NCBI RefSeq assembly: GCF_036588685.1
Contig: NC_086376.1
Location: 13,097,911-13,161,910, forward strand
Source: Mytilus trossulus
Taxonomy: Eukaryota > Mollusca > Bivalvia > Mytilida > Mytilidae
Direction of reading: 5' to 3'
Length of the DNA: 64,000 nucleotides
Shown piece by piece: positions 11,725 to 23,517 of this stretch. The translations under genes and the position numbers were made by a program. The notes beneath the pieces were generated by a model that did no database searches, had not been told where the DNA came from, and saw only the letters and a list, made by a program, of their open reading frames with translations. The stretch's first letter is position 1, and each line of letters opens with the position of its first letter.

Positions 11725-14700
11725 TTAGTGCAACTGCCGCATCATCATTGTCGTCTCCTTCAGTGAGTATTTGTGGCCTTTCCAATAATACCAATTCACC
11801 CCGTCAGCATATGATGTATGATTCCCAGCATGGTAAAGTCCATTCAAGTTAGAATCATGACAATTACTGTACCACCATCCGGCTTTATTCATTAAAGCAC
11901 AACTTCCTTTATGAACATCATTATCCTGATCTTTTGTACTAAATTTCATATCATTATGAGAGTTTATAAGGGAGTCTCCTGTAAACAGAATTCAATGTAC
12001 ATTTAGATAAGATTCGTCTCAGCTTATTGTTCCTTAAAAGAAGATTATCATTGAATATTGTAATTAGATCTTTGAATATTGTTTTTATCAGTACGGACAT
12101 TGATCTTCTGATCAATAAATCCAAACATTACTTGATATGTATTGCTCTACAGTTATTAACCAATACAGTTCTGCATTCTGTCGATACTTATATTATGGCA
12201 TTGCAAAATTTCACGTTTTCCTAGACTGCTTGTATAAATAATGTCTATACACCAAATTCATAAAATGCGAACTGATTGAAATTTTACAATGGGCAAATCA
12301 ATTAACATTAGTTATTGGCTTTGAACTAGCTTATAGTATTTGTGATATTTGTTTTGTGCTTTGTATATGTCTGATGAGCCAAGTTCTTTTCAACTGTTTG
12401 TTATAGTCAGTTGGTTTAAGATTGATACATGTTGTTGTCTCATTGGCAATTAAAAGCACATCATCTCAGATATCAATCTTTCGATTGGGAATGTATAAAA
12501 TTTTAACAGATACTGTTTTTTTGTTGTTGTTAATTTGATATCCTGTTCTGAACTGTGCTCATTTCTTAACAATTGAACAATGAAACAAATTTTTTTAGGG
12601 AAACTGTCTGGTAGCAAGAGCGTCACGGCCAGGAAGGGACCCTGGGTTTACAAATGCTCACATGAAATATACACCGATACAGTGTGTTAAATTCATCCTT
12701 TTTACAATAAAAGAGGGACGAAAGATGCCAGGGGAACAGTCAAACTCATAGATTGAGCATAAAGTGACAACACCATGGCTAAAAATAAAAAGACAAACAG
12801 ACAAATAATTGTACAGAAGACACAAAATAGAAAACTACTTAGACTAAGCAACACGAACCCCACCAAATATTAGGAGTTATCTCAGGTGCTCCCATGTTGA
12901 TGCGGCTTCTAAAAGAGGAATATACAGAACGTGTCTATACAATTCGTATCGGTATCGGATTTGAGTCGGAACTTGTTTATTATTGGTATTATTGATAATG
13001 TGGAAAACAAAAGGTCCTAGAATGTGGTAATACTTAATCAATAATATTCCAACATAAGTTATATATCAAGTTCATTTTTCTTTCTTTAATTCATCGTGTT
13101 TACGTCATGCCAGCTATCAAATTGGATTTGTTATTTTAGTTGTTAGTAGTTACCGGATTGCATAAAACGCTTGAAAAGTAATGGTTGTGTTAAGTTTGTT
13201 TGGTTTTTTTCTGGGTGTCAAGGAGTAGATTTCCTATTTGAATTTAGCAACTCATCTCCTAATATTCATGTAACTTGAAATTTTGCAACGTTATTAAAAA
13301 GAACACGTTTAAACTTTCGTAAACTATAATCGATAAGTAAAAATAAAGCCGAATAATAAATCTAATATAGCCATCCCGTAGAAAAATCTATGACTCACCT
13401 ACATTTCCAGTAAATGTTGACAATTGTAATTTAAATTTAGAGGCCTCGTCACCCACTTTGAAGTCGCTATATCTCGCATATCCATTTTCATTTTCAAAAG
13501 TTTTCATCCTAATCAAGAGTTCATAATTTGCTTGTGATGTCAAAGTATTGAGCTTGTCATTACCTGAAACGGTGTTAAATTTTTGTAGACATTGACATGT
13601 ATTATATGAAGAAAAAATAACTCACCAAAGATACCTGCCTTTTAATTAGGGTACGCCTGGTCAACGCACATTTCGTCTATATCAGACTCGAATAAATATT
13701 AAAATAAACTGTTTAAAAAAAAAAGATTATTCAAGAAAAGTCTGAAATGAGGTACTAGTACATCCAACTTTTGAATTAGAACCTATATTTTATACATTTA
13801 CTACATTCTTGCTAAGGTATTCCATTAGTAACTATATTTCATATAGATAGAACTTTTAATAGCGGATTTTTTAGTATGAATGGTATTTTGAATAAATAAG
13901 TATATTCAACGAGCAAAACGTGCGTGTTTTTACGTATATAATTATGTTAAAAGCGTTTGATGTACAATTGGTTTTGGTAAATTATTGACATTACTTACAT
14001 CTCTCTTGGTACTATCTCGAAATATGGAATAAAACAATTACTGTCTTTAGTGTCGGTTTCAGTAATTTGGGTTTAATTGACTTTTGTAAAACTTTGGGTT
14101 TAATTGACTTTTGTAAAACTGGCATTCACAGCGGCCGTTGTCCTCTATGAATATGAGTTTTTCAGCAAACGTCAGTCGTTGTATAATTGCCTGTAAGTTT
14201 CAATATTTGTGTCTGTAAATCTCCCAGTAATACATTATGTTCTAAAACTAAGGTTAAAACTCCCTATTGGCAAAGTGGACCTATAGCATTGTATGTCTGT
14301 TGTTAATGAGCTTTTTAATTTCTATGTTCTCAAACGTTTGTACTATTGACTTTCCAAACTTTTGCTCTCATGTGCACCCGATAAAGGTTTTAACAGAAAC
14401 ATGCATTCTAAGCATTAAAATCGGTATCAAACGCTCCCCTATAAATAAGAAATATATTTCGTCTGCTATGGTCTATAATTAGTATATTAAACTTGAACAC
14501 ACCAAGCCAATGTTCACCCTGAAGAGTACCGAACCCCTCTTTATAATCACGCCAACCCCTGTAAAAGTCTTCTTCACCATTAAGTCTTCGTTGGAACACC
14601 TAAACAATCAGAAAATACATCAACCCGTTATACTTTATTCTAAGAAGAGGTAATTTGTCCATCTCATTATTACATTTACTGAAAAAAATGTTTTACGTAA

Positions 14701-17700
14701 AGAAATTAGATATCATGTAAAAAAAAAAAAGTGTTTCACATTACTTTTTCCGAAATTTATGCAGACACCTTTTGATTATTACAAAAACAACCTTCGTTGA
14801 AAAAAAATGTGTCAGAGGAACATCAGTCATGCACATGATTCCATAAATATGTACTAGTAGTTTATATAGTTTATATAGTTCTGTTATTAAACATATTAAG
14901 TGAAATGATCAGCTACTTTGGTTTAAAAATGTAACTTCCGCCTGATATCATATGAAATTTTATTTTTTATTGAATCAAAGCATTATTTTTTGCTTTATTT
15001 ACCTTTATAATAATTTTAAAATATAGCTACTTCCGGTTAGTAAAATGTCACTTCCGACGGCTAGGTTTCATTAGACAGATTCAAAAATTAGCGTCACGTC
15101 TTCGTTTTGTATGTCGTAAAACGTCGATTTTTGAAACCCATACTGTGGACATAGTTGCATAAGTCCCTACATAAATGTTAAGTTATTTACAATTATAAAA
15201 TTAATGGACAAATTTAATATCTAAATTGACAAATTTCATTAATTCTAAATACTCACTGTCCAACCGCCGTTTACATTTTCCGAATCCATATCACAGTAAA
15301 CATTAAAGCCACTATGTCCTGATCCCTCGGGGTAAATCTTGTACACACCACTTCCACGTTTGATATCAATGTCACCACAATCTAAAGGGCGAGTATCTGA
15401 AATATTAAGAATCATCCGTTTTAACAGAGTATTCAAAGGCAGATCCAGGGGTCCCGGACCCTCTTTTGTGGTAAAAAAATATTTTATAGGAAATTACAAC
15501 AGTATGACGATAGCCCCTTCCTCCTTTAATGTCAGTCAGTCATAAAAATTTATGTTGTATACCTTTTATCATTTATTTTCGAATGTTATTTTTGCACAGA
15601 TTACTACAGTGCCCTGTTGGCCTCAAACATACACAGATTTGTAGTTTATCAAGTGAAGGATGTATGATTGTCATGTTTTGGAGTTTTTGTCAGATTTTCG
15701 GAATCCTCTGGTTTAATCTATTTGAATGCCTTTAAAAAAAATTCCTCCGAACCTCCATATTTTTTTTATATAAATCTTTTACATGTATAATTATAAGTCA
15801 TTTGTAAAAGTCTAATACATTTTTATTTATTTTTTAATTGTATTTGAGAACTTTAACTGGTCAATGATAAAGCTGTGACAAATCAAGAGAGAAAATTTTC
15901 CCGCCAAATTCCAATGGCTAATATCTCAAAAACAAGCACATTGACACCTATATTTGTATTGGTTTTTTTATTCCTCAATTTATTCCATATCAATACATAC
16001 TAGTTTTATGAAAAGTTACTTATTTTGAAACTGAGCAGCGAACATCCTTAAGAGCAGAAAAAAGAAAGATATTTTTATCATAAATATATTATTCCAATAT
16101 ATAACAATGAAATCTTATATTGCTCATTCAATCCTTATAAAAACAGGAAAAAATAGAACTTGTAGTATTATAATTTAAAAGCTTGTTCTGTGAGGTTTGT
16201 TAGTGAAACAATAGTAATCATCCGTCCCAGTCATTAGACTAAAAGGACTTTCCTAGTCGAACGTCGAACACTTAAGTTAAGAAACTACATTGTTAGTTTT
16301 TTCTAGGTTGTTTTTGTGTATTCACTGTGTGTCTCTTGGTAATTATCCTTTTTAGCAATGACGATGTTAGTTTATTTTCGAATTTTTAGTTTGAATGAAA
16401 ATTAACAAAATAGATGTAATATATTCGGGTAAAAATGTCCTACATATTGAAAACAAACTTTAAAATAAACTGTCTGATTGGAATGAATAAAGTAATCGAG
16501 AAGAAAAATAGAAACAATACGGCTGGTTAACAAAAAAATACATTAAAGAATGATCATCACAACAATTTAATTCAAACTATTCATGGGTTGTCCAATATAA
16601 ATTTGAACAAAATTATTAATTCAGGTGTTAAACCATATGATACGCCAACTTCCATGTAAGAATTAAAGTCATAAGAAACCTCAAATTAAAAAAATATACG
16701 CATATGTTTTTTTTATAACTAAATGGATAGTTTTCATTATACAACTTATGTACATATACTTTTTTTCTGAGGACAATTCTTTAATTTGTCCACATTTAGA
16801 AGGAGTTTACTTATTTTTAATTGCTCGCGAAGCAAGCAATTCGCCGACATATTTTCCGTATGCATAGTGACCTGAGCGTAACCCTCCTCGTAAAAATCCG
16901 GTGACCACAATACGCATGGATCTGTCATTGAAATAAACAAATATCTGATTATAGATATAGGAAGATGTGGTGTGAGTGCCGATGAGACAACTCTCCATCC
17001 AAATAACAATTTAAAAAGTAAACCATTATAGGTTTAAGTACGGCCTTCAACACGGAGCATTGGCTCACACCGAACAACAAACTATAAAGGGCCCCAAAAT
17101 TACTAGTGTAAAACCATTCAAACGGGAAAACCAACGGTCTAATCTATATAAACAAAACGAGAAACGACAAACACGTATATATTACATAAACAAACGACAA
17201 CTACTGTACATCAGATTCCTGACTTAGGACAGGTGCAAACATTTGCAGCGGGATTAAACGTTTAAATGGATCCAAACCTTCTCCCTTTTTCTGAAACAAT
17301 AGCATAACATCACAACATAGAAAAACATACGATAAAACATCAATTGGCAGACTTAACTCAATCAAAAATACATGTTAAACACGTGCTCAATACTCATGCT
17401 TTTTGTGATTTGTTTACTACTAGAACACACCCGCGAAATCGCGGGAATTCAGAGCGTATTTGAAAGGATGTAAAGTGTTGTAGGAAGAATTTTGTAAAAG
17501 ATTTAATGACTTGAGAATTTCAGGAAAAGTATCAAAAGTCATAGGTACTTGGGGACAGGAAAATGTTTTTTTAACCCTCCTCCTTTATTTCCAAAATTCC
17601 CATTTTTTGTTTTCTATTAATTTCATTATGAACATACATTTAGTGTACATGTATTATGAACATTCCAGTCAGGATCCTGTAATTCAGTGGTTCAGTGATA

Positions 17701-20700
17701 TTTGTTTTTGTTCATTTTTGTACATAAATAAGGCTGTTGGTTTTCTCATTTGAATTGTTTTACATTGTAATTTCTGGGCCTTTTATATCAGACTATGCAG
17801 TATCGGCTTTTGTTTATTATTGAAGGCCGTAAGGTGACCTTTAAATGTCGGTGTCATTTTGGTCTCTTGTGGAGAGCTGTCTCATTGGCATTCATACCAC
17901 ATCTTCTTTTTTTGTAAAACATTTAGTGACTTGAGAATTTCAGAAAAGGTACCAAAAGTCATAGGTAATTTGGGACAGGATAATTGTTTTTCTAGCCCGG
18001 ATCCTCCTTTTTCCACAAAAAAATCCGCCCACCCCTCTTTTTCTGGAAAATAATTGGTTGTTTATATAGGGAATCACTGAAGCATGACCGGAGCGGGCCC
18101 CTGCATATGGAAATTTCTGGATCCGCCACTGCGGAGGGGCCCTGATCCCAATATCTCGGGCTTAAAAACATGAAATCCCGAGGTTCTGAATTTATTATAC
18201 AAATTAAATATCTCGACATCCCGAAATTCGAAAAAAGAAATCCCGGATCGCGAAATGGTCAATCCTGAAATTTCGATTTTAAAAACACCCGTTCCAGACG
18301 TCATTAACAGTCAATTCTCAGTTTAATAATTGATCCACAGCGGTCATTGATATATAATTCAGACCCTCTCTATTAAAAAACCATGTGCTTGCCGTGGATA
18401 GTAAACTTGAAAATGAATCAGACAGAAAATACACTTTATTCGTAGTATATGCATTTGTTTCAAAGTAAAAACAAAATCGCAAACCGGGGGTCTAATCTGA
18501 CTTAAAATGACGGATATAAGACAGAAAATACACTGTATTCGGTAGTATTAATGTATGTTCAAAGTATACAGGAAAACGCATACCGGAAGTCTGATCTGAC
18601 TTAAAATTTCGACCAAAGACGGAAACATATTCGGACGTCTTTTTTCTCGTATTTCACCCAAAATAACTCAATCTGAATAATCATATGAATGGATGACAAA
18701 TGCGATTATGCACTGTACCCATAGGACACAGAGGCATGATGATTAATTTATTATGGAAAGAAGAGAAGCGACACCCAAAATGAGGTCTTCTCGTTTAATA
18801 GTATAGATAAGGTGACAATCGGTAAAACTCGGCTTCAAAACACGGCATTTAATGAGCAGCCATGTTTGTTAAATCATAACAAACAGAGAGAAAAAAAAAT
18901 TATGATATATTTGCGAAAATAATGATAAAATCGTGCACAGAGGACTAAGTTTATGATGTATACATGCATTGGTTTAAGAATTGGACAAACATTATTTTTC
19001 ACCACTCACTCGTTTCATATGACTTTAAATAGTATTGATAATACATAAGATATTAATACTGTTTGTTTCATAGCGGTATTATGACAATTTTAGGGATAAT
19101 ATTCAATTTTGTTTTATAATCTAAATGAATTTACATGTAAATGACGCAAACATTATGGAGTGGTCCTGTTTGAAATATTACTACTGCATGGAGTTGGGAC
19201 AGTGGAATCATAATAGTTATCAAAGGTACCAGGATTATAATTAAGTACGCCAGACGCGCGTTTTGTCTACATAAAGTACAAAGTTGAAGAGTATTAAGGA
19301 TCCAAAATTCCAAAAAGTGATATATCGATCAATTGAAGCATATATCTTAATATCTCATATCAAAATGTGTCGGGTAGTGGGTAATGTGTTAATACCTTCC
19401 TCAGTCGTAGTTTTTTCTGTGGGTGTAATTCCTGAAAATATAAAGAAAAGCGGATTTATAAATCTATTTATTTTGCATTTAACAGCTAGTTAACTAGTTT
19501 ATATATATATTTGTTTAGGCGCCAGCTAATGGACGCCTCCGGGTGCGGGAATTTCTAGCTGAAGATATTGATGACCTTCTGCTGTAACAGTGTTGTCTGT
19601 TCTATGGTCGGGTTGTTGTCTCTTTAACACATTCCCCATTTCTATTTTCAATTTTATTCACTTATATTAAAATCAATTGACTGTTAACCTCTAAAAATAC
19701 AAAACAGTTTGTTGTGTGCAATATTGGAACATACAAATTCTTATTTTGTTTCTCATTTTTGTCGAGCCTTCGACTTTAGTCGAAAAGCGAGACATAGCGA
19801 TCCTACATTCCGTCTGCGGCGTCGTCGTCGGCGGCGTCAACAAATATTCACTCTGTGGTTAAAATTTTTGAAATTTTAATAACTTTCTTGAAATATCCTG
19901 GATGTCTACCAAACTAGGACAGAAGCTTGTTTATGATCAGAAGATAGTATCCAGAAGTAAATTTTGTAAAAATAAAATTCCATTTTTTCCGTATTTTACT
20001 TATAAACATGATAAATGAACTTAGTTTTTTCTGCCAGGAAACATTACATTCACTCTGGTTAAAGTTTTTAAAATTTTCATAACTTTCTAAAACTATCCTG
20101 GAATTGTACGAAACTTAGCCAGAAGCTTGTTTATGATCAGAAGATAGTATCCAGAAGTAAATTTTCATAAAATAAAATTCCATTTTCCCCGCATTTTCTT
20201 ATAAATGAACTTAGTTTTTCTTGCTGTTAACGTTACATACAGTCTGCAGTTAAAGTTTTTAAAACATTTTTAAGATTCTTAAACTAGCCTGAATTTTTAC
20301 CAAACTTGAACAGAAGCTTCTGACAATCCAAAGATAGTGTCAAGAGGAATAATTTTATTGATTTTTTTCATCATTTTTGTTGAGTGTGTGATTAACAGCA
20401 AAAGTAGGCGAGACACTGGGTTCCGCGGAACCCTTACAATTTTTTTGTTACATATAAAGGAAACACAACCAGGAATTAACATTATTTTACAGCAGATGAA
20501 CTTAATAATTATAATGTTTGGAACACCCAACCTTTCTAATTATGTCCATGTTTATAAAATGGTACGCATTTGCTATTGTAGTGAATATTGTTGTGATTTC
20601 ATCTTCTTATGATGTGTATTTATCATTATATAATGTTGAAGCGAAATTACATGATATTCACCTGTCATTATATGATGTACACCTTTTACCATGTTTCATG

Positions 20701-23517
20701 AAAATGTGTTGTTCACTTGCTTCCGTTTTGTATAAACTTTCAAAATCATTCAATACTAAACTTGAATTAAGAGAAGCGAGATGCACAGTGCAAGTTAAAT
20801 CAATGCATTTAACACACTAAATAATTGTAGGACATAGTCTCATGAGTTCAAATTTAAAAATTGAAATTGAGAATGAACATGTGTCAAAGAGACAACTTCA
20901 CGACCACAGAAAAACCAACAGCAGAAAGTCACCAACAGGTTTTCAATGCAGCGAGAAATTCCCACACCCGGAGGCGTCCCTCAGCTGGCTCCAAAACAAA
21001 AATATACTAGTCCAGTGATAATGAACGCCCTACTAATTTCCAAATTGTACACAAGAAACTAAATTTAAAATAATACAAGACTAACACAGGCCGCCAGAGG
21101 CTATTGACTTGGGACAGGCGCAAACATGCGACGGGGTTAAACATGTTTGTGAAATCTCAACCCTTCCCCTATACCTCAAGCCAATGTAGAAAAGTAAACG
21201 CATAACAATACGCACATTAAAATTCAGTTCAAGAAAAGTCCGAGTCTGATGTCAGAAGATGTAACCAAAGAAATAAACAAAATTAAAAACCAATTGTTCA
21301 GAGAACATGTTCAGAGAACAATTGAAGGTCTTTCAACTTATAAGGATCTTTTTTGATACGAAAATAATAAAATTCAGTTAAAAATGTCAGTTCCTATGGC
21401 TTTATGATAGATATAGGAAGATGTGGTGTGAGTGCCAATGAGACAACTCTCCATCCAAATAACAATTTAAAAATTAAACCATTATAGGTTAAAGTACGGC
21501 CTTCAACACGGAGCCTGGGCTCACACCGAACAACAAGCTATAAAGGGCCCCAAAATTACTAGTGTAAAACCATTCAAACGGGAAAACCAACGGTCTAATC
21601 TATATAAACAAAACGAGAAACGAGAAACACGTATATATTACATAAACAAACGACAACAGTACTGTACATCAGATTCCTGACTTAGGACAGGTGCAAACAT
21701 TTGCAGCGGGATTAAACGTTTTAATGGGCCCAAACCTTCTCCCTTTTTCTGAAACAATAGCATAACATCACAACATATAAAAACATACGATAAAATATCA
21801 ATTAGCAGACTTAACTCAATCAAAAAACGTATGATTACACAATGAACGAATAAATTTGATCTGCGATATCTGAATACAAATGTATACATATGAATACATG
21901 TATACATATGAATTTCTCGCATAGGTCAAAATCTAGAACGCCCAATTAACCTATGACCTTGACCTCAATTTCAAGGTCATAGACTAAACATTTCAAATCA
22001 AAAGACACGAGTTCCTTAATATGTATGGTTCATGAGTAATATCACTTTAAGCATAATTCTAAATATAAGAGGGACGAAAACTCGCATCAAATGTTTACGT
22101 ACCCTTACGACTAACATTTATGTGTAACGACATGTCATAACTAACAATTTTGTGAAAATATTTTGTCTTTATCTTATATGATTTCTGAAAATCAAAATTT
22201 TAATCATGACCTTAACCTTTGACCTTGACCTCATTTCTATTTTTTGAGACCAAGGACCTGAAATCAAAAGACCCTAGGCTTATATCAATTATGATTTTCC
22301 AGTTAAAAATGCATTTCACTTATATCAACTATAAAAGGGGAAATAACTCTCATATGGAGTCTCCCGATAGCTTCGGTCAAAATTAATTAAATCATCATTA
22401 CATATAAAACGAGCAATTGTGTTAATTAAATTTGTCGGTTTCTTATACGGTTGCGACATATAAATAATGACAAGAAAAACAGTGTTCGAGGAGATCACTC
22501 TTGCCTGCAAAACATTTTTTTATTACTCGGTGTAAGTTTCAAAAGCGTTAACTGTTTGCTATCATATACCATATATCTAAGCGAAATATTGTGAAACAAA
22601 AAAAAAACAGCGAAGGAAAGAAAATTAGGCGGAAGAAAAAAAATAATAATCAGAACAAAAGCAATAGGTCTTTCAACCGAAAAGGTTGAAAGACCTAATG
22701 ACAATAATACCATAATAACAAGAGACTACTAGCAGTTAACTGACATGCCAGCTCCATACTTCAATTAAACTGACTGAAAGATTATGATTTCATCATATGA
22801 ACATCAGGCACAATCCTTCCCGTTAGGGGTTTAGTATCATACCATCATAACATTTGTGAGAAGAACATAACCCGTGTCATGCCAACAACTGGTTTTGAAT
22901 AAATGTGTTTAGTTCCGATGCAAAGACCCTATAAGTGAATCAATATTAACGCCAAAATATGCAATCTTTAATGACCTGACAACAGTATCGTAACTATGTC
23001 CCTTCTCGACAAGTCTATTCAAAGGTTTTGTTAGTTTCTGAGGTGAATACTGACACCTTTGTGCTTTATAAAGAATATTTCCATAAAAAAATTGGATGTG
23101 AAATACCTTAACGTATAAGAAGTCTGCATGTTGAGCTATATTTACGAATGATGTCCTTATACCGATGATAAAATTGCGTAAATGTTTTGACTAGTTTCTG
23201 ATATCGAAAACTTTGGTGTAATAGTTTTTCAGTAATACATAAATTTCTCTCGTTAACATCTAAAACATTGTTACATACACGAGCGAATCGTAAAAGTTTA
23301 GATATATAAACACCGTAAGATGGTGACAAGGGAACGTTATATAATTAACGATAGGAAATTAAACAATGTTTATATATATATTTATCATCATTTAAATACC
23401 TGTTCTATCATGCTTGGCGGACAGTTCATCCATTCGTCTTTCATTCTGGTATACGTAAACGGCCAATAGTGCTACAACAGTAGCATTTATGAATATTAAT
23501 ACGTAGCTGTCGCTCAT
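11725..23517 (-). CDS. FREP-2: fibrinogen-related protein with N-terminal membrane anchor
   Basis: Exons on the minus strand: 23517-23400, 15396-15257, 14599-14503, 13563-13399, 11978-11725, giving 257 codons plus stop. Exons 2-5 form a complete fibrinogen C-terminal domain: [68 protein letters not shown] (calcium site), [20 protein letters not shown], ending MMMRQLH. All junctions are in phase (1, 0, 1, 1). Exon 1 ([20 protein letters not shown]..., then charged [10 protein letters not shown]) has a hydrophobic segment at about residues 5-23 with no obvious cleavage site, so a type II membrane anchor is likely. It lies 8 kb upstream across a repeat-filled intron; its phase-1 donor fits, but the link is inferred (about 0.6), while exons 2-5 are near certain. 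The last exon (84 codons) is one codon longer than in FREP-3 and -4. Confidence 0.82.
12700..12960 (+). repeat. Interspersed repeat piece in intron 4 of FREP-2
   Basis: The run GAGGGACGAAAGATGCCAG...GTCAAACTCATAGA...CAACACCATGGCTAAAAAT...GGTGCTCC matches stretches at 30690-31060 and 58215-58615. It is a common dispersed repeat with no coding capacity. The rest of intron 4 (11979-13398) and introns 2 and 3 hold little: a 28-base direct duplication near 14064-14119 and a degraded ribozyme-like remnant near 13650-13690. Confidence 0.7.
16952..17370 (+). repeat. Dispersed repeat, copy 1 of a near-identical pair
   Basis: About 419 bases beginning GATATAGGAAGATGTGGTGT and running through AAGTACGGCCTTCAACACGG, CCGAACAACAA and CTGACTTAGGACAGGTGC match 21408-21826 in the same orientation with few differences. 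A shorter, more diverged copy lies at 51665-51890. The AATGAGACAAC start is the complement of the TTGTCTCATTGGCA tag seen at 12430, 17878, 38840 and 50325. It lies in intron 1 of FREP-2. Confidence 0.9.
17371..19774. other. FREP-2 intron 1, middle part; repeat debris only
   Basis: It contains two related stretches near 17505-17570 and 17925-17990 (both GACTTGAGAATTTCAG...AAGTCATAGGTA), two copies of a CAGAAAATACACT motif near 18420 and 18522, and a broken minus-strand retrozyme B ribozyme near 19230-19275 that has lost its CUGAUGA half. The TTATATCAGACTATGCAGTAT tag near 17780 recurs at 38370 and 50225. No gene is seen. Confidence 0.55.
19775..20425 (+). repeat. Diverged tandem trimer ending in a 16-base palindrome
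   Basis: A unit of about 185 bases (TTCACTCTGTGGTTAAA...GGACAGAAGCTTGTTTATGATC...CCAGAAGTAAATTTT) occurs about three times from 19850 to 20360, decaying rightward. The block opens with hairpin TTCGACTTTAGTCGAA near 19768-19783 and closes with the perfect palindrome GGGTTCCGCGGAACCC near 20418-20433. A 100-codon open frame just downstream (20518-20820) matches nothing I know. Confidence 0.7.
20845..21230 (+). repeat. Dispersed repeat matching 45785-46140
   Basis: The stretch from GAATGAACATGTGTCAAAGA through CACCCGGAGGCGTCC, TTGTACACAAGAAACTAAA and GACTTGGGACAGGCGCAAAC is repeated at 45785-46140 in the same orientation; inverted partial copies lie at 19500-19660 and 60290-60560. It is non-coding repeat sequence. 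Confidence 0.85.
21408..21826 (+). repeat. Dispersed repeat, copy 2 of a near-identical pair
   Basis: This is the partner of 16952-17370, in the same orientation and about 4.46 kb away in the same intron. Beyond it, 21925-22035 and 22200-22290 carry two loosely similar pieces of a repeat with ACCTTGACCTCAATTTCAAG and ACCTTTGACCTTGACCTCAT. Confidence 0.9.
22940..23365 (-). mobile_element. Reverse transcriptase fragment (C-terminal part), copy 1
   Basis: The minus strand encodes [20 protein letters not shown], then [14 protein letters not shown] and FYHRYKDII, a conserved segment downstream of the catalytic palm in a reverse transcriptase family common in bivalves. The same 400 bases appear at 46141-46540. 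It ends about 35 bases from the donor of the proposed FREP-2 exon 1. Only this C-terminal segment remains, so it is inactive. The family may be Penelope-like; I am not certain. Confidence 0.8.

Noticed and set aside
13640-13700. Another ribozyme copy (TTTCGTCTATATCAGACTCG)
   Set aside because: Only a distorted 3' half is left; the stems and CUGAUGA core cannot be drawn.
20518-20820. 100-codon plus-strand open frame after the palindrome at 20433
   Set aside because: No homology or start context is recognised; one imperfect internal repeat ([19 protein letters not shown]) may be chance.
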